A stretch of 64,000 nt of DNA, taken from Leucocoprinus leucothites. Taxonomy: Eukaryota > Basidiomycota > Agaricomycetes > Agaricales > Agaricaceae. Where the stretch lies: the NCBI GenBank assembly GCA_013368445.1, contig JAACJO010000012.1, positions 124,001-188,000 on the forward strand, given 5' to 3'. Within the stretch, counting starts at the first letter, position 1. Each line of letters begins with the position of its first letter. Below are positions 47,816-60,140 of this stretch, piece by piece. The notes beneath the pieces are model-generated. The model was not told the origin of the DNA. It did not search any database and saw only the letters and a program-made list of their open reading frames with translations. Made by a program: the position numbers and the translations under genes.

Positions 47816-48361
47816 GTTCAAGTCCGCAGTATCTTATCTTTTTCCCCTTTAGTTTATTTAGCTTGGGTTAGGCTACTGGTGTTTATGTTTTTTCATGCTA
47901 CTATGTCCCTCGTACGTTGTATCCCCTGCACATAACTATGCCATCTACATATGACACCCGGTCTGGCTTTCGAGCACTGAGCCCGAGATGGACTGTCCTT
48001 CTCACGCCAATTAAACCTTTAAGTCACTCTAAAGGCCCTGTTTGGGTCCTGATCTGGCACTGGGCGTCTAAGAAGAAGGCCTACCCTCGATACCTTTTAC
48101 AGCATGTATTCCAGGCTTCAACTCAATAGCCCTGCAAGAGCTTGCAAGCGACTCCACCAGCATCTGGCACAATGACGAATGGGGTGTTCGTATCTACTAA
48201 GCGTGGGATTGCTTTTCCTTAGCGGCCCCACCATCGCCACCTGGTCTAATTTTTGTCCGGCAAAGCCGTTGACGACCCGCTCTGATGATCACCACCCGAG
48301 CACCTCTCTGAGTTTCACCAGCTGCTCATTCTCACCTTTTACATTCGTTACCGCTGGGATT
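47816..48361. other. Intergenic region upstream of the MscS channel gene
   Basis: About 550 bp. The frame of the channel gene is open upstream to 48179, but those 61 residues look non-conserved. No other feature was identified. Confidence 0.45.
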
Positions 48362-51031
48362 ATGGGGAGTAATGACGGAACTCCCTCCGAAAAACTGCCA
48401 CGTCCTATCTCTATACCACCTCTAAAAGATCAGGATTTTGCACCTCAACCACAACCACGAGCTGCTACACCCCCGCTCGCGCAGACTCATCAGTATGATT
48501 CGGATACGACTGCGACGAACTCCTCCGACGAGTTTGACTGGGACGAAGGCGGAGGAGACGGCACCGACCTCGTCAAGGCCAAACGTGTCCGTTGGCTGTG
48601 GTTACAATTCATGAAACTTTCGCAGCTCATCCGAGTTCTTCTGGTTGGAGTGATTGGTGCCGCTATCCTTATCACCCCGTTGCTTGTGGTAAATTTGAAG
48701 TTCAGGGAGAATCCTGTCCGGTTGCAGGTGCATGTGTGGTCGTTGTGGCTTACAATCATTTGGTCGGCTGCGTGTGCTACGACGCTAGTGGTAGACGCTA
48801 TACCTCATATCGTGTTGCTGGTCACACAGTTGTTTGGAGGGCAAGTGGAGCGACTGAGGTCGCAAGTAGAGGTGCGTGGACAGTGTATTTGAGTTGCGGT
48901 AAAAATGCTAATTTTTATGTCGATAGCTCATTATGGCAGTAAGGGCATGGATAAAGCTGGTGCTTGATATTGCTTGGGCGTGGATTAGCTTGTCAGTTAT
49001 TCGTGCTGTTTACCACCCTCCTTCGTCTTATTGGACTATTATAAACCGGGTTATGCAGGTAAAGTGGTTTATCCGTTTGTTCAGCACTGCCATACCAAGC
49101 CAATAACAACCACAGGCGATGTTTGCTTCCGGCATGATTTTGTTCGTGGAGAAGCTATTCTTACGATTCGTTGCTATCAACTTCCACGAGAAGGCCCTTG
49201 CCGATCGACTAGCTGAGAATCGTCTGGGTCTCAAAGCCCTGGACCGACTGTCAAATGCGCCCGTGCTCCCATCCCGAAAACCTCACAATCCACGACGCGG
49301 GCACAAGAGCCCTGGCTCTTCGGCTTCGATTGATGTACTCACTACAACGAACCGCGTTCAACCTGACAGCTCAGAAGTATCACCCATACTACCAGAGAAG
49401 AGGAACAAATCAAATGGCACCAAGATGCGAATTAGGGCGCGAAATGCTGACAGACAACCGAAAAAGAAAGCTATGGCTAGTGTCATTGTGGACCAAGTCG
49501 GAGGAGTTATCGGTCAAGTCGCGCTCAAGAACTCCAAATTTAATCAAGGTCGAGTTGGGGGACTCTCCTCTGCGAGAAGACTTGCTCGCAAGCTATTCAG
49601 TACTCTCAGTGACTCCCCTAGAGCTCATCTGACAGTGGAAGGTGTGCATACCATCTATCCATGCCGATTGGAGCTTGTTGATGACATTGTGTGCCGTAGA
49701 CTTTGAACCCTATTTCCGTACGACTTCAGAGGCTGTGAGTTTTTCGAGTTTTGATCACCGTTGCGTCTCCTAACAAAATACTAGCACGCAGCCTTCACAA
49801 TATTTGACAAGGATGGCAACGGAGACATCACAAGGCGTGAAATGCGGGAAGCCGTGCAAAGAATCTATCGAGAACGGAAAGCTCTCAATGCCAGTTTGAA
49901 GGCGAGTAAAGTTCCGCTGTATTCCAACCTTCCGATGATGACAGACCTATAGGATGTGGGCTCCATCGTGGCGAAGCTAGATGCTGTTCTGATTTCTGTG
50001 GCGCTCGTCATCATTATCTTCGTATGCCTCCTCATATTCAACAAGTCGAATACGCTCGCCTCCCTTGTTCCCCTCGCCACCATCATTCTAGGCTTCTCGT
50101 TCATCTTTGGAAATTCAGCACAGAAACTCTTTGAATCTGTACGTTTCTGAACCTCCGAAGCCGATCTCACAACTCACAGTCACTTTCCTAGCTGATCTTC
50201 ATTTTCTCGACACATGTATTTGACGTTGGCGACCTTGTGATGATTGACGACCAGGTTCTTACGAATATCTCATGCTTCTGAGTGCCTATTGATCGTGTTC
50301 TAGGTGCTATACGTCAAAGAATTCGGTCTGTTCTCTACAACGTTCCGACGAGTAGATGGACAAGAAATTGTCGCTCCCAATGCTCTCTTAGCGAGTGCTA
50401 AGCTTGTCCACAACCTCCGTCGCAGCAAGTCTATGTAAGTTGTGACTTGAAAATATTCCGATTTCTCACTCACCGCTACCGCAGGTGGGAAACAACGACT
50501 TTGATGATTTCGTACAATACGTCAATCGAGGCCATCGAGCAGCTGCGCGTCAAGATTGATTCGTACATCAATGCAAACAACCGCGAATGGTCTGGATTTG
50601 CACTGAACATTGACAAGATGGAGTATCAGAACGCTCTTCATTTGATCGTTGCTATTGAACGTAAGTAGAGACATTCCCCTACTACATGAGCCCCTAAATG
50701 ACCAGCCGTTTTGTTTCCAGATCGACCAAACTGGCAAGATTGGGGCGGTAGATGGGCCCGACGGACGGCATTTATGCGCCACCTCAAGACTATCCTTGAG
50801 GAACTGGAGATCGGTTATACCATGCCTATCCAGCCGATTCTTCTGCCGACTTCTGGACCCCCTCCGTCCATGTCCCAGCTATATTCGCCCTCTTCACCTG
50901 GTTCATCGCCAGGACCAGCCTCTGACTTGGGCAATGGCGGAAGTTTCTACCCAACTCCCATTGGCTTCACCCCCGGGCGGTCTTACCGTGCCGGGATTCC
51001 TGTGGATAGGCCACCTCCACCGATTATATAG
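48362..51031 (+). CDS. MscS-like mechanosensitive channel with EF hand (Msy1/Msy2 type)
   Basis: A multi-exon gene. After a polar N-terminus come membrane spans (IRVLLVGVIGAAILITPLLVV, LWLTIIWSAACATTLVVDAI, AMFASGMILFVEKLFLRF), a basic cytosolic loop of about 150 residues, an EF hand (DKDGNGDITRREM) and the MscS pore and beta domains: SVALVIIIFVCLLIFN, SLVPLATIILGFSFIFGNSA, HVFDVGDLVMIDDQVLYVKE and REVDGQ-type strand FRRVDGQEIVAPNALLA. It ends RPPPPII at 51031. Fungal homologues Msy1/Msy2 sit in the ER and perinuclear membrane and control calcium during hypo-osmotic shock; the EF hand suits that role. ATG 48362 is preferred because the preceding in-frame residues resemble no channel leader. 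Confidence 0.9.
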
Positions 51032-51248
51032 ATGATGACTCTCACCTTGCTTTGGACCTGCCTACATGCACCATGCTGTTTATGCCTACAGATTGTATGT
51101 AATGCCCAGACTCTGCTATAGCACATCTGTATATAATCTTGAGCTTGTGCTGTAGACACGAAGGTTGTGGGTCTTTTCTACCGATGTTATATGCAAACTA
51201 CAGTCAACAAGAATAACTTGATATCTCACCTGACGATGATGTCTGGTC

Positions 51249-53686
51249 ATGGATGCGATCAACACATCAAAAGTACTGATTGGCAAGCAACGCGCTTTTC
51301 TATCAGCTATGCCGCAAACCCCACCTGTTCAAAGAACACTCTTCTCAAGTCTTGAGGACATCCAAGCTAGTAACGATGTCCGGCCTCATACAAACCATCC
51401 ATTTGCTTCAGGAATTGAAGATTCTTTTGCCTACCTACAGCAGCTCTCGCAAGCTGCCGATCAAATCACAAATTCCTTGAACGGCCACCTCGAACTTCCC
51501 TGGGCTCAACCAAAACTCATATCTCTTCTACGCCAACAATCCAGTCTGACAAGCACCATAAAAGCTGTTAGAAAATTTGACACTCTCAACACTCTTTCGC
51601 TTAGCTGACAATAGTTAGTCGGAAAACAGGACGAAGGAATTCGTCGACGCGCTACAGGAGCGCGCTGGGACAATCTATAATGAAGACATTCCCTTGGATC
51701 CTGCAACTGTAGCCAATTTCTGTATATCAAGACTTGAAGCATGGGGTGTTAAGGCTGGCATGGAATCATTCAAGGACGATGGACGCGCAGGGAACGTTAC
51801 CGTTATGCTTGGCGGGAAGGTTTTGGTGGTAGACGTTGACATCTCGATCAGCACAGAAGACCCGTCTCGTCCCAGAGCTCGAGTTGCGAGCGTCAAGACG
51901 TCTTACGCTACCTCAGACGAGGCATCTGGAAATTCTTCCAACACCAAGGGCTCAATCTCGCTTGATGCCTTTCTCGCGCAGAGTGTACAGAAATACTGTG
52001 ACGAAGTCCAGAAACCTGAGGACGTGCGGGATGCAGTGCGGGCAGCGAAGCTTGCTTCAAACGTTCAGCAGCAGCTACGATATCTTGTTATGTTGGATAG
52101 GCTAGCTGAGAAAAAGGATGGGGCTCGAGCTGCTTGGTTCGTGGACACCGACCAACTATGTCCCAAAGTCGAGGCCTTTGCCAAATCGGAAGCGGAAGTT
52201 GTCGCGTCGTAAGTCTTGTATTTATTTATTTATTGTACATTTTCTCATCTTGCCTAGGGCCCTTTCTGCATCTGCAGCTCCGCTAGATATATTCCTTTTG
52301 CGCTCACATGCCCTTCCCCTACCTTACCTTTCCTCTCCCAGCATAACCTTCCTCGTGCATGCCACACCACTTGCCTATTTATCATGCCTTCGGAACGTGA
52401 CGGCCCCTCCAGTGCAACAGGCAAACATGCCGCTGATTGATATCCCTCTGGCACACCTCCGCTCCCAGATTTTGGAAAACCCGAAAGGCATGACAACCGC
52501 CACTCTCTCAGTTGCACCCCTTAGTTCTCCTCCGCCCTTCGCCTCAGGGGAACTCTTGCCTGGTATTGCCGGTCGCCCGACCTTTAGCTTCTGTCCTCAA
52601 GGGGCCGATATTACACATGTATTTCCTCGCAGTGGAACGCCGATGGAGACCACCACCGAAAGTAGGCATCACGTATGGATGTTGGATTTCACAAATGGTG
52701 GAAAACAGCCTGGAGTTGTCATGAGCCAGAGTCAGATGAGAGATATTGAAATGCTCATTACACCTCTGGGAGGACTCCATGAAGATTTGGAAGATGTCAA
52801 TATAATATCCTTCAATGCCAATAGCTGGGTTGATCTTTTGGTGAGGCTTATTCCTCCGCTTCGCATTGTGTCGGACTTCAAACCGATCTCAATAGTTGAA
52901 CCAAACGACAGAAATTAAATATGAACGATACACTGCACTCTACGTGAGTCAATCCTTCTCTTGCGCAGCATGTAGATTTACGCCTAGATAGTCTTCTCCA
53001 GGTGGTTTGCATCCACCTCTACAGCTCCGCTTGACGCCGCCTGATGAACCCGGGTTCATCCTTGAACGAGTTCCTGTCCACAATATCCAAGAAGTTTGGG
53101 GGATCCTGGAGGTGTGTCGAAATTCACCAAGTCTGCCTAGCAAACTTATCCGCTCTAGATCGTACGTGAACAAAGCTGGCTGAAGGAGACTCTCCTTTCT
53201 TGTCAATGGGAACCCGAAGGAATAAACGATGATAATATACTGAGCATTGAAGGGCTCGACGTCACAGACGAGGAGCTACAAGCTGTACTAGCAGGCAAGT
53301 GGCGAACATCAGCGGTTCTTGCGCCGTGATACTCAGACACTTCCACACGATCCTACACAGGCACGAATATCCCACGGAGGATTCCTGTCAATGTGTCGCT
53401 CAACCCCACGAATTCAACTGATAATCTCTTTGGACCCGCTGAATTGGACACGACGCCACGCCGACCAAAGATTGTCATGAGGTCTCCCGAGAGGCCGCCT
53501 ATAACTGGCCTATTCGAGATATCAGTGTCTCTGAATGAGGCTCGACCGAGAGGTATCGCTGTAGAAGTGCAAGGTGCTATGGGCTTGGATATGAGTGCAG
53601 ATGTTTTGGAAGAGATTTGTCGCAGAGGGGGTATATTTGGACTTCCGGGTCGTATATGGGCAAACTCACAAGGACCTTCGCTGTGA
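51249..53686 (+). CDS. MED1: Mediator complex subunit 1 (fungal Med1)
   Basis: A multi-exon gene starting MDAINTSKVLIGKQ. The conserved fungal Med1 core is DPATVANFCISRLEAWGVKA, then VTVMLGGKVLVVDVDISI, ARVASVKTSYA, SLDAFLAQSVQKY, LDRLAEKKDGARAAWFVD and WVDLL. Downstream exons recovered by frame: LNQTTEIKYERYTALY, then SSPGGLHPPLQLRLTPPDEP and GFILERVPVHNIQEVWGILE, IVREQSWLKETLLSC, then NIPRRIPVNVSLNP and FEISVSLNEARPRGIAVEV, ending at TGA 53684-53686. Intron edges include 48-nt and 66-nt introns, the latter with a GC donor (53295-53360). Med1 sits in the middle module and links activators to RNA polymerase II. Stopping the model at 52918, where the first long frame ends, would lose the C-terminal third. 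Confidence 0.85.
53295..53360 (+). other. GC-AG intron in MED1
   Basis: The donor GCAAGT after ...VLAG and the acceptor ACACAG restore GTNIPRRIPVNV in frame. The nearest GT donor gives a frame that stops soon after. This is the second GC donor inferred in the window and is supported by the Med1 family match on both sides. Confidence 0.7.
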
Positions 53687-53867
53687 TCTCGTTCTATTCA
53701 TGTTCCCACATTTGGAGCTCACGCAGGAGCTTGTATGATTGTATAGAGACTCTCAACTAGATCTCCGAAAATCTTGTGTAATCCTACACGCTGGTCTTAA
53801 TACAACTCAATACACAACTCAATACAGTACAGGTGACTCTGATCCATTCCACCTAGGTCCTAAACGA

Positions 53868-55536
53868 CTATGTAGATGTGGTAGCATTCACCATTTCCCA
53901 GGCAGACTTCGCGTCCCCTCCACGTAGCCGTTTGAGTGCAAACACGAGGGTGCGAGAGTTATATTCCTTAGTATGCAGAACCGCACTGAATGCCCGTTCG
54001 ACCTCATCGGCATAATTCTTGATCAGATAGTCTGTTTCCAGCTCAACGATGTCGTCATATCTGGGTAAAAGGTGAAAAAAAGCGTAAGGCTACTGTTTTG
54101 GGGCATAGGAGGGGAACACTCACCTAGATGTAAAAGAAGAGAATAACTCTTGGACTATGTTGTCCTTGGTGAGACCTTGCTCAATTCCCCTCTTCGCTTT
54201 TTCTTTGAGAGCTGAGATACCGGCCTGAGGTGATATAGATATGGTCAATTGGATTGCCATCAGTCTGAGAGCCAGGTAACCCGCATACATAATCTGCGAA
54301 CCGATACATTGACTTGGGCGAGCAGCGGATTGTCTCGAATGAACTCTTCCGCGCAATGCGGGGCAGCTCCAATCGTTTTGAAGACCTCAACGAATCGAAT
54401 TCAATCTCGTCAATGTAAGCATACTGAATGTACGCTTCCAGGCTACGATTGAGGGGTGAGACTGGTCAACCTAATTAAAGGGTACTAATCACTCTCACGT
54501 TTTGTACGCGGTCCCATTTATTGCATAAGCAAAACCACTCGCTTTTACAGGTCGAGCTTCTCTGGACTTTGGAGTGCTCGGAGAGGGTATTTCAGGTCTT
54601 CAAGAAAATAGGCGTAATACAATCAGAGGGTGCACCCAAATTTCCAGGCAACCAGGGGGACATAACATACTTTCTACCGTCTTCGTCAACTAACAATCCA
54701 CTCAACTTAACAGTAGTATTCTCCTCAGGTTCGTAGTCGGGTTCATCCGCGACTGATTCTAGGTCGCTGTCAGAGTCGTAATCATAATCGTCGCCCGATA
54801 ACTTCTGGATGACTTCTGGATCGTCATGAAACAGATCACACGGAACGCCGTGCTTGAAACCAGTTTCTGAGAGCACTGGACGTCATCAGGATCGATCAAG
54901 GTTACAACGTGTAAACTGCATACTGTTCTCCCAATAAGTGGCCGAGTTACGTAGAAGGCTTGAAATTCCAAATAGTGGCTTTGGGCGGGCAGCTCGGCGC
55001 CCTATTTTAGCAGAATAAAGGTAAAATTTGGTGTCAGCAGGGGACGGTCTTCTCGACGAAGCCTGGACGAGGCCGAGAAGTGCCGTCGTCGCCCTACTTT
55101 GCGGTGGAGGTGGTTCGGGGAAGCATAGACCACTCGAAGCAGTAAACAAGAGAGAAACAGTGACGTCAACTTGAGAGTAGCGGTTCACTGTATAGCCCGA
55201 CACAGCGTGTGGTGATCCCATTTGCATATACCAGTCTGTGTAGGTGGTCTTATACCCTGCGATACCACCGACGCCCTCGATCTCCACAGACGCTGCGATA
55301 TCGTTGAGCGACATCCCGGCACAAATATTAGGCTCCCAATGCAGGTAGAGCGCGGCTTGATTTACACTGCCACTGTAGTTAATATAACCTCTGAAGCGCC
55401 ATCCAAACCCGCAATTGGGGGAGTAGTAATTGGACCCTGATGACCATGAAGAGAAGGAAAACTTGAAGTGACTCGTCACTCGAGCTGGGCTGGTTTCCCA
55501 CTGATCCTGGCGAGATTTTTGGATTTGACTAGCCAT
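53868..55536 (-). CDS. BTB/POZ-family protein, copy A
   Basis: Start MASQIQKSRQDQWETSPARV. The N-terminal half is a beta-rich region (NCGFGWRFRGYINYSG, ALYLHWEPNICAG, YKTTYTDWYMQMGSPH) with VDTKFYLYSAKIG-type ending, a MATH-like layout. The BTB part follows: RPKPLFGISSLLRNSATYWE, KTGFKHGVPCDLF, an acidic insert DYDYDSDSDLE, WKAYIQYAYIDEIEFDSLRS, CSPKSMYRFADY and ELFSSFTSRYDDIVELE, closing ...NATTST at 53868. A 65-nt class intron removes the part after RFADY, restoring ISALKEKAKRGIEQG. Proteins with this CSPKSMYR block form a large, expanded family in Agaricomycetes, generally annotated as BTB domain proteins and thought to act as Cullin-3 adaptors; the target is unknown. Confidence 0.75.
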
Positions 55537-56169
55537 CTGCAATGAGTGCAACGGTTGATGAACGTTGACGAGGGAATATACGACCCCGGTCCCCGGTGAA
55601 CGAGTGTGGAGGACTTGCCGACGAACAAGTGCGATTCCTTGTGACGCAAGTGACATGTCACAGGGACTGGTTTCGTACGCCAGCACTGGCCGTGGCGGGG
55701 CCCGCGGCTTTGACCTTGCTTCGGCCCATTAATTCTTGTGGCAGGTATTGTATATGTACTTGTTTTCTGTTTTGCCACATTTTCTTTTTTTTGGGGGGGC
55801 ACAGTCTTGGCAAGTTAGCTGCAGATCCAGGTACTGTATAGAGTTATGCACTTGTTTGTTGGGGGCACGATACTCGAACAAGGGTGATTATATCTTTCCG
55901 GTTTCGACCGCATTATGGCGTCGAAACCTCATATTTTTCATCATAAACGACCGATTCAAAAAATAGGCATTGCACTAGTATAGCAGATTCTAAGATTCCT
56001 AGACCTCGGCAATTCACGGAGCCGGAGCCACGCGAAGAGATTTACTGACAACAGATAGCAAGAAGGCGATTAACGGTGCCAAAGCTGGTTATACGATTGA
56101 ACGTTTGACTTTTTTCTTCGTAGTTGGAGTACGAGGCCGCCCAGCGGGACTCGCTAGAAATAGAAGGTC
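55537..56169. other. Spacer between BTB paralogues
   Basis: About 630 bp. The part nearest the downstream gene holds its promoter, with a TTTTTTTTGGGGGGG homopolymer pair at about 55788-55800. No gene, repeat or remnant of a third BTB copy was recognised. Confidence 0.45.
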
Positions 56170-57931
56170 TTATATCAGTCGAAAATGCCCAAAATTTTGT
56201 TTGATCGGACTCTTACTCGGAATGCCTCTATTATCCAAGGCCTCCCACGCAGGAGCCGCATCCTGACCATGGAGTCTTTTGATGGTAAATGCAAGAGTCC
56301 GATAGCAGTGGGGTTTTGATCCATTTACAATCAACTCCAATGTCGCATCGAACCTATTTGACACAGGTCTGAAGTGATCAAGGAGAATGGCGACCTCCAT
56401 CTCAATGATTTCATCGTATCTGCGAAATAATAAACAAGCATAAAGCCTGGTAAAGGGCCGTTCAAGACTCACTTTGAAGTGAAACGAGAGAAAAGTTCTT
56501 CAATAATGTTGCACTCCGATAACCCCTCTCTTATTTTATCTTTCGCGAGTTTCTTGAGATCTGGAAGGCAAGCCTGAAGGAAAAGAAGGGTCAGAGGAGA
56601 TGGCGTGCGAAGAGTATTCAGGAACTGGCGTACATAATCGGCGAAGCGATACATCGACTTGGGTGAGCATGCGGTAGCGGGCATCCCAAACCAGCCTATA
56701 TGATTTCTTGACTTCAACGGCCGAAACTGGATTTCGTTCGAGTAAACGTAGTACACATAAGCCTTCCACCTACGATACATCAGCGACGTCTGAATGAGTA
56801 AACGAGACGCCAATAGGGTGTATGTATGCTCACGTTCGATGAGCTGTTCCACTGATTGTATATGCGTGGACTTGAACTTTGCGCTCCGATCTTTGACCCG
56901 AATCGCTGGCTGGCGCAGAACTTAACGGTCCGAAACTGGCTCTGAATTTTTATCAGTCATACTGATAGGTGAGTCTGTGATAAAGACCAACCTATCCGCC
57001 GGTCCTGGTGCTGCCAGTGGGGGAGCCTCGGGCAAGGCACCCATCGTGGACGTCGTTGCAAAAACCCGTGATTGTGTTACAGATTCGCCGACTGACAGCG
57101 ATGGCGCTTTGTTTTTGGAATCAGGCATATCTTCAAGATCACTGTCCGACTCATAGTCGTAACTTTTAGGACTAAGTTTCTCCAAAACTTCCGGAGGGTC
57201 TTCGTAAATGCCACAGAGGACACCACTTTGAAATTGAGAGTCAGAGAGAACTTGAGAGCGCGTTACTCAAGGTCAAAACACAAGACAAATACCGATGTCA
57301 ACTCACGATCCTTGAAATAAGTTGATGTTTCTACTAAAGTGGCGGCATTTGCATAGACCGCACGTGGCTGTCCCACTACACCCCCGACTCGAGTAGAATA
57401 CAAGTAAAACTTGGTGTCTATTAGAACTTGCCCATCGAGAGACAAAGCCAATGCGCGAGTTAGGGTTGGAGAGGGCGTAACAGGAAAATGGAGTAGTTCA
57501 TTTGCATCGAAATTAATCGAAATCTCGAGATGAGTTTGGCCTGGGTGCGGAAAGGGCTCGTTATACGTCCCAAGGTCCAAGTCTTCTGAGATATCACTGT
57601 GTCGGAATGACTTGTGAACGAGGGGTTGAACCTCTTTAAGTCCATCGAAGGAGACCTTGACGGCGATCAGCGGGTTCTTGCATTTCATTCCTTGGCACTG
57701 GTTTGATTTGAAGGTAACGCTGAAATTGCTTCTCCGCTCTTGGGTGTCGGGGTTCATTGACGAAACCTCGTACCGAAAATTCCTTGTGATGTCGTATTTC
57801 CATCCTAATCCACAGACAGGAAACGTATAGGAGGAAGCCTGTATATCGTTCCGCCGCTCTACCGGGAGCTTAATGAAGCTAGAGATTCGAGCTGGGTTGG
57901 TGCTCCAAACGTCTGGTTGGGATTTTGACAT
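56170..57931 (-). CDS. BTB/POZ-family protein, copy B
   Basis: Start MSKSQPDVWSTNPARISSFI, the same opening as copy A. The beta-rich half shows CGLGWKYDITRNFRYE, FKSNQCQGMKCKNPLIAVKV and VLIDTKFYLYSTRVG. The BTB half shows QPRAVYANAATLVETSTYFK, SQFQSGVLCGIYEDPPEVLE, an acidic insert SYDYESDSDLEDM followed by about 60 Pro/Ser residues, WKAYVYYVYSNEIQFRPLKS, CSPKSMYRFADY, LKKLAKDKIREGLSE and ELFSRFTSKYDEIIEME. The end is modelled at 56170 (...GHFRLI), though an alternative last exon is possible because the frame after WEALDN looks non-conserved. Copies A and B are tandem in the same orientation and clearly related but diverged. They are probable substrate adaptors. Confidence 0.7.
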
Positions 57932-58039
57932 CTGGTATATCTGTGCGCTGTTCCTGTCCCACCGTTCATATAACTCTTATATGCCTTCAGAGATCCATAG
58001 CATTAGGGGAGCTAACTAATCCATAGAGATCAAAGAATG

Positions 58040-59027
58040 TCATGATGGGGTCGGTTCACCAGGTGCAGCTCCCGATCTGTCCTTCGTTTGTGCTCGGGGA
58101 CTGGGTGAGACAGGCTCTGCTGCAGAAGATCCAGAGTCCTCTTGTGACGGTACCGGTTTCAATCTTCTAGATAATCCTGATAGAACACTTTTCCCCTGAC
58201 CAGACAACCCGTGTTCAATACCAAAAGCAACGAGGCAAAGAAGCAACATTACCTTTTCCAGCCCCTTTTGGTATGCAGGTAAGAGAGAATCACGAAGTCC
58301 AGAAATATGGCGGGACGCATGTTGATGGAAGCCGGGAATACGTTCAAAGATGGGGCCAATTTTATCTTGACTTGCTGCGGAAGCAAGGGCCTGGGTTTGA
58401 CCCAGCTTGTCGCAGGATGGCTAAAACATCCCATGCAGCCTCCTTTCTGTCTCCTCGTGCCTTCACGGCTTCTTGTACCTCGTTGAAAGCAGATTTTAAT
58501 ATAACACCGGCTTCGTCCTTATGGGTCTCGACGACCTTCTCAATTTCGTTGAATGCCAAATCGACCAGAATCCCGGCGCCCAGGTACTGGAGCAACATAT
58601 ATCTTTGCTATTTGACGAAGGGCTGCAAGCAGTTGGGCGGTTGTTTCGGGTTGGACGTTGACACCTGCTTCAATTGAGGCATCTCGACGTGATTTGTATT
58701 GCTTGAGGTATTCAATAGGGTACCGCATGACATCGACGGCACCTTTCAGGCCCGACCAGTGGTAAAACGCATAACCTGCCAAAGAAAACATGTGTGTCAG
58801 AGGCTTGCTGATGCGGCACAGTCTCATTTTCCCATACCACCGACGACTGTTGCTGTTGCACCTCCAAGAAAGCCGGATAGTAATATTAACCTACGAGACC
58901 CGCCAGAAGAGCCACCAGAAGAGCCACCGAAGTTGAGGGCTATGAGACCCCGCCGGTGTTGAAGCTGTCGGGGCGGCAGGCGAAAAGGAGTAGAGCGGAA
59001 GAGAGGGGCGCGGGAAGACAAAGACAT
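58040..59027 (-). CDS. Predicted mitochondrial inner-membrane-type protein with two apparent frameshifts
   Basis: Starts MSLSSRAPLFRSTPFRLPPR, an Arg/Ser-rich presequence, then a Gly/Ser run and a hydrophobic span (LILLSGFLGGATATVVGG, across an intron) followed by YAFYHWSGLKGAVDVM. The helical part continues LLAALRQIAKIYVAPVPG in one frame and then AGILVDLAFNEIEKVVETHK in the next, with no room for an intron: one extra G at about 58588-58592. A second shift occurs between AAWDVLAILRQAGSN and ALASAASQDKIGPIFERIPG near 58400, where an extra C or a 37-nt intron would be needed. The final exon (KSVLSGLSRRLKP... to PTPS at 58040) joins by a normal intron. Similar proteins are common in Agaricomycetes without known function. 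Either the gene is decaying or the assembly has indels. Confidence 0.55.
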
Positions 59028-59458
59028 TTATTGAAGATCAAAAGAAACACCAGAACCTATCGGCTTTAGTATAACATCTCTTGCCGATGTGGTGATGCAA
59101 GCGAGCGGCTCTGAGAAAGGAAGCGCCCGAGATGAGTTTGAGTTTGTTGATGTTTGTGGGTCAATGAATTTTGCGGCACAGTTTGGCGTTGCATAAATGG
59201 TCTGTATTGGTAGTAGAATTAAATCTCAATGCGGGATCATATTCTCCTGCAAGTAGGAACAAGACACTCCAATTTTTATCATATGCACTTTTCCAACTGA
59301 AAGTCTCATGGCAGGGCCAAGGAGTCAATATACAACCCCACACTCCTGTTGTCTGTTCAGACAAGCAAGTGGGTGGCGTAAAACCGGATCGGTCACGCAA
59401 ATAGTTGATCGTGCATGCGTCAAGATGAAATAAGGTGAAAAATACTGCACAAAAATGT

Positions 59459-60140
59459 TTACTCTGCAGGAACCTCGATTTCACCAGCACTAATTGCGTC
59501 AATGACATCATGAGCGGGCTTGCCATCCACAGTGCAACCAACGCTCTGAGCAGTACCCAAAATCTCCTTCACAGTTCCCGCAAGCTCCTTCGCCAGCGAC
59601 TTGGACCTCATCGTTCGTGCAATATCATAAATTTCGTCGAGAGGGATGTTGCCAGTGTGCTTGATGTTCTTCTCCTTCTTTCTGTCACGGGGAGGCTCTA
59701 CAAGAAGAACCATAAATCAGTATCTTGCATTCCCCAACTCAGAGAACTCTTGAAATAACGTACCCTTGAGTGCACGAATGACAAGGGAGGATGCAGAGGG
59801 GACGACGGAGACGGCGGCTTGACGGTTTTGAATGGTGAGTTGGACGGTTACACGTAGACCCTTCCATGCAGATGTTGCCTTTGCAATATCTTCACCGACT
59901 TTCTTTGGTGACTGTTGAGGATCGACGAACCAGTCAGAACCACGTAGCAGTAACCCATCTATGTGGTACGCACGAGACCAAGAGGACCAATTTTTGGGGC
60001 AAGAGCAGAAGAGGCACCGACTTCACCACCGGTCGCGCGGAGGTAGATGATTTTCACCTCATTAGGGTCCTAAGCCAAACCGTCAGCATACAGGTAAAGC
60101 TATGTGCTCAGCGGTAACAACACACGAATTTTGGGGCCAT
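59459..60140 (-). CDS. RPL12: 60S ribosomal protein L12 (uL11)
   Basis: Short first exon MAPKF (start at 60140), then [92 protein letters not shown] and [20 protein letters not shown], ending ...GEIEVPAE at 59459. It has the proline-rich uL11 N-terminus and the RNA-binding C-terminal domain. L12 binds the GTPase-associated centre of 25S rRNA with the P-stalk. Length of about 165 residues matches the family. A first exon that carries only the opening codons is common in ribosomal protein genes. Start is 64 bp from the divergent cyclin start. Confidence 0.95.
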
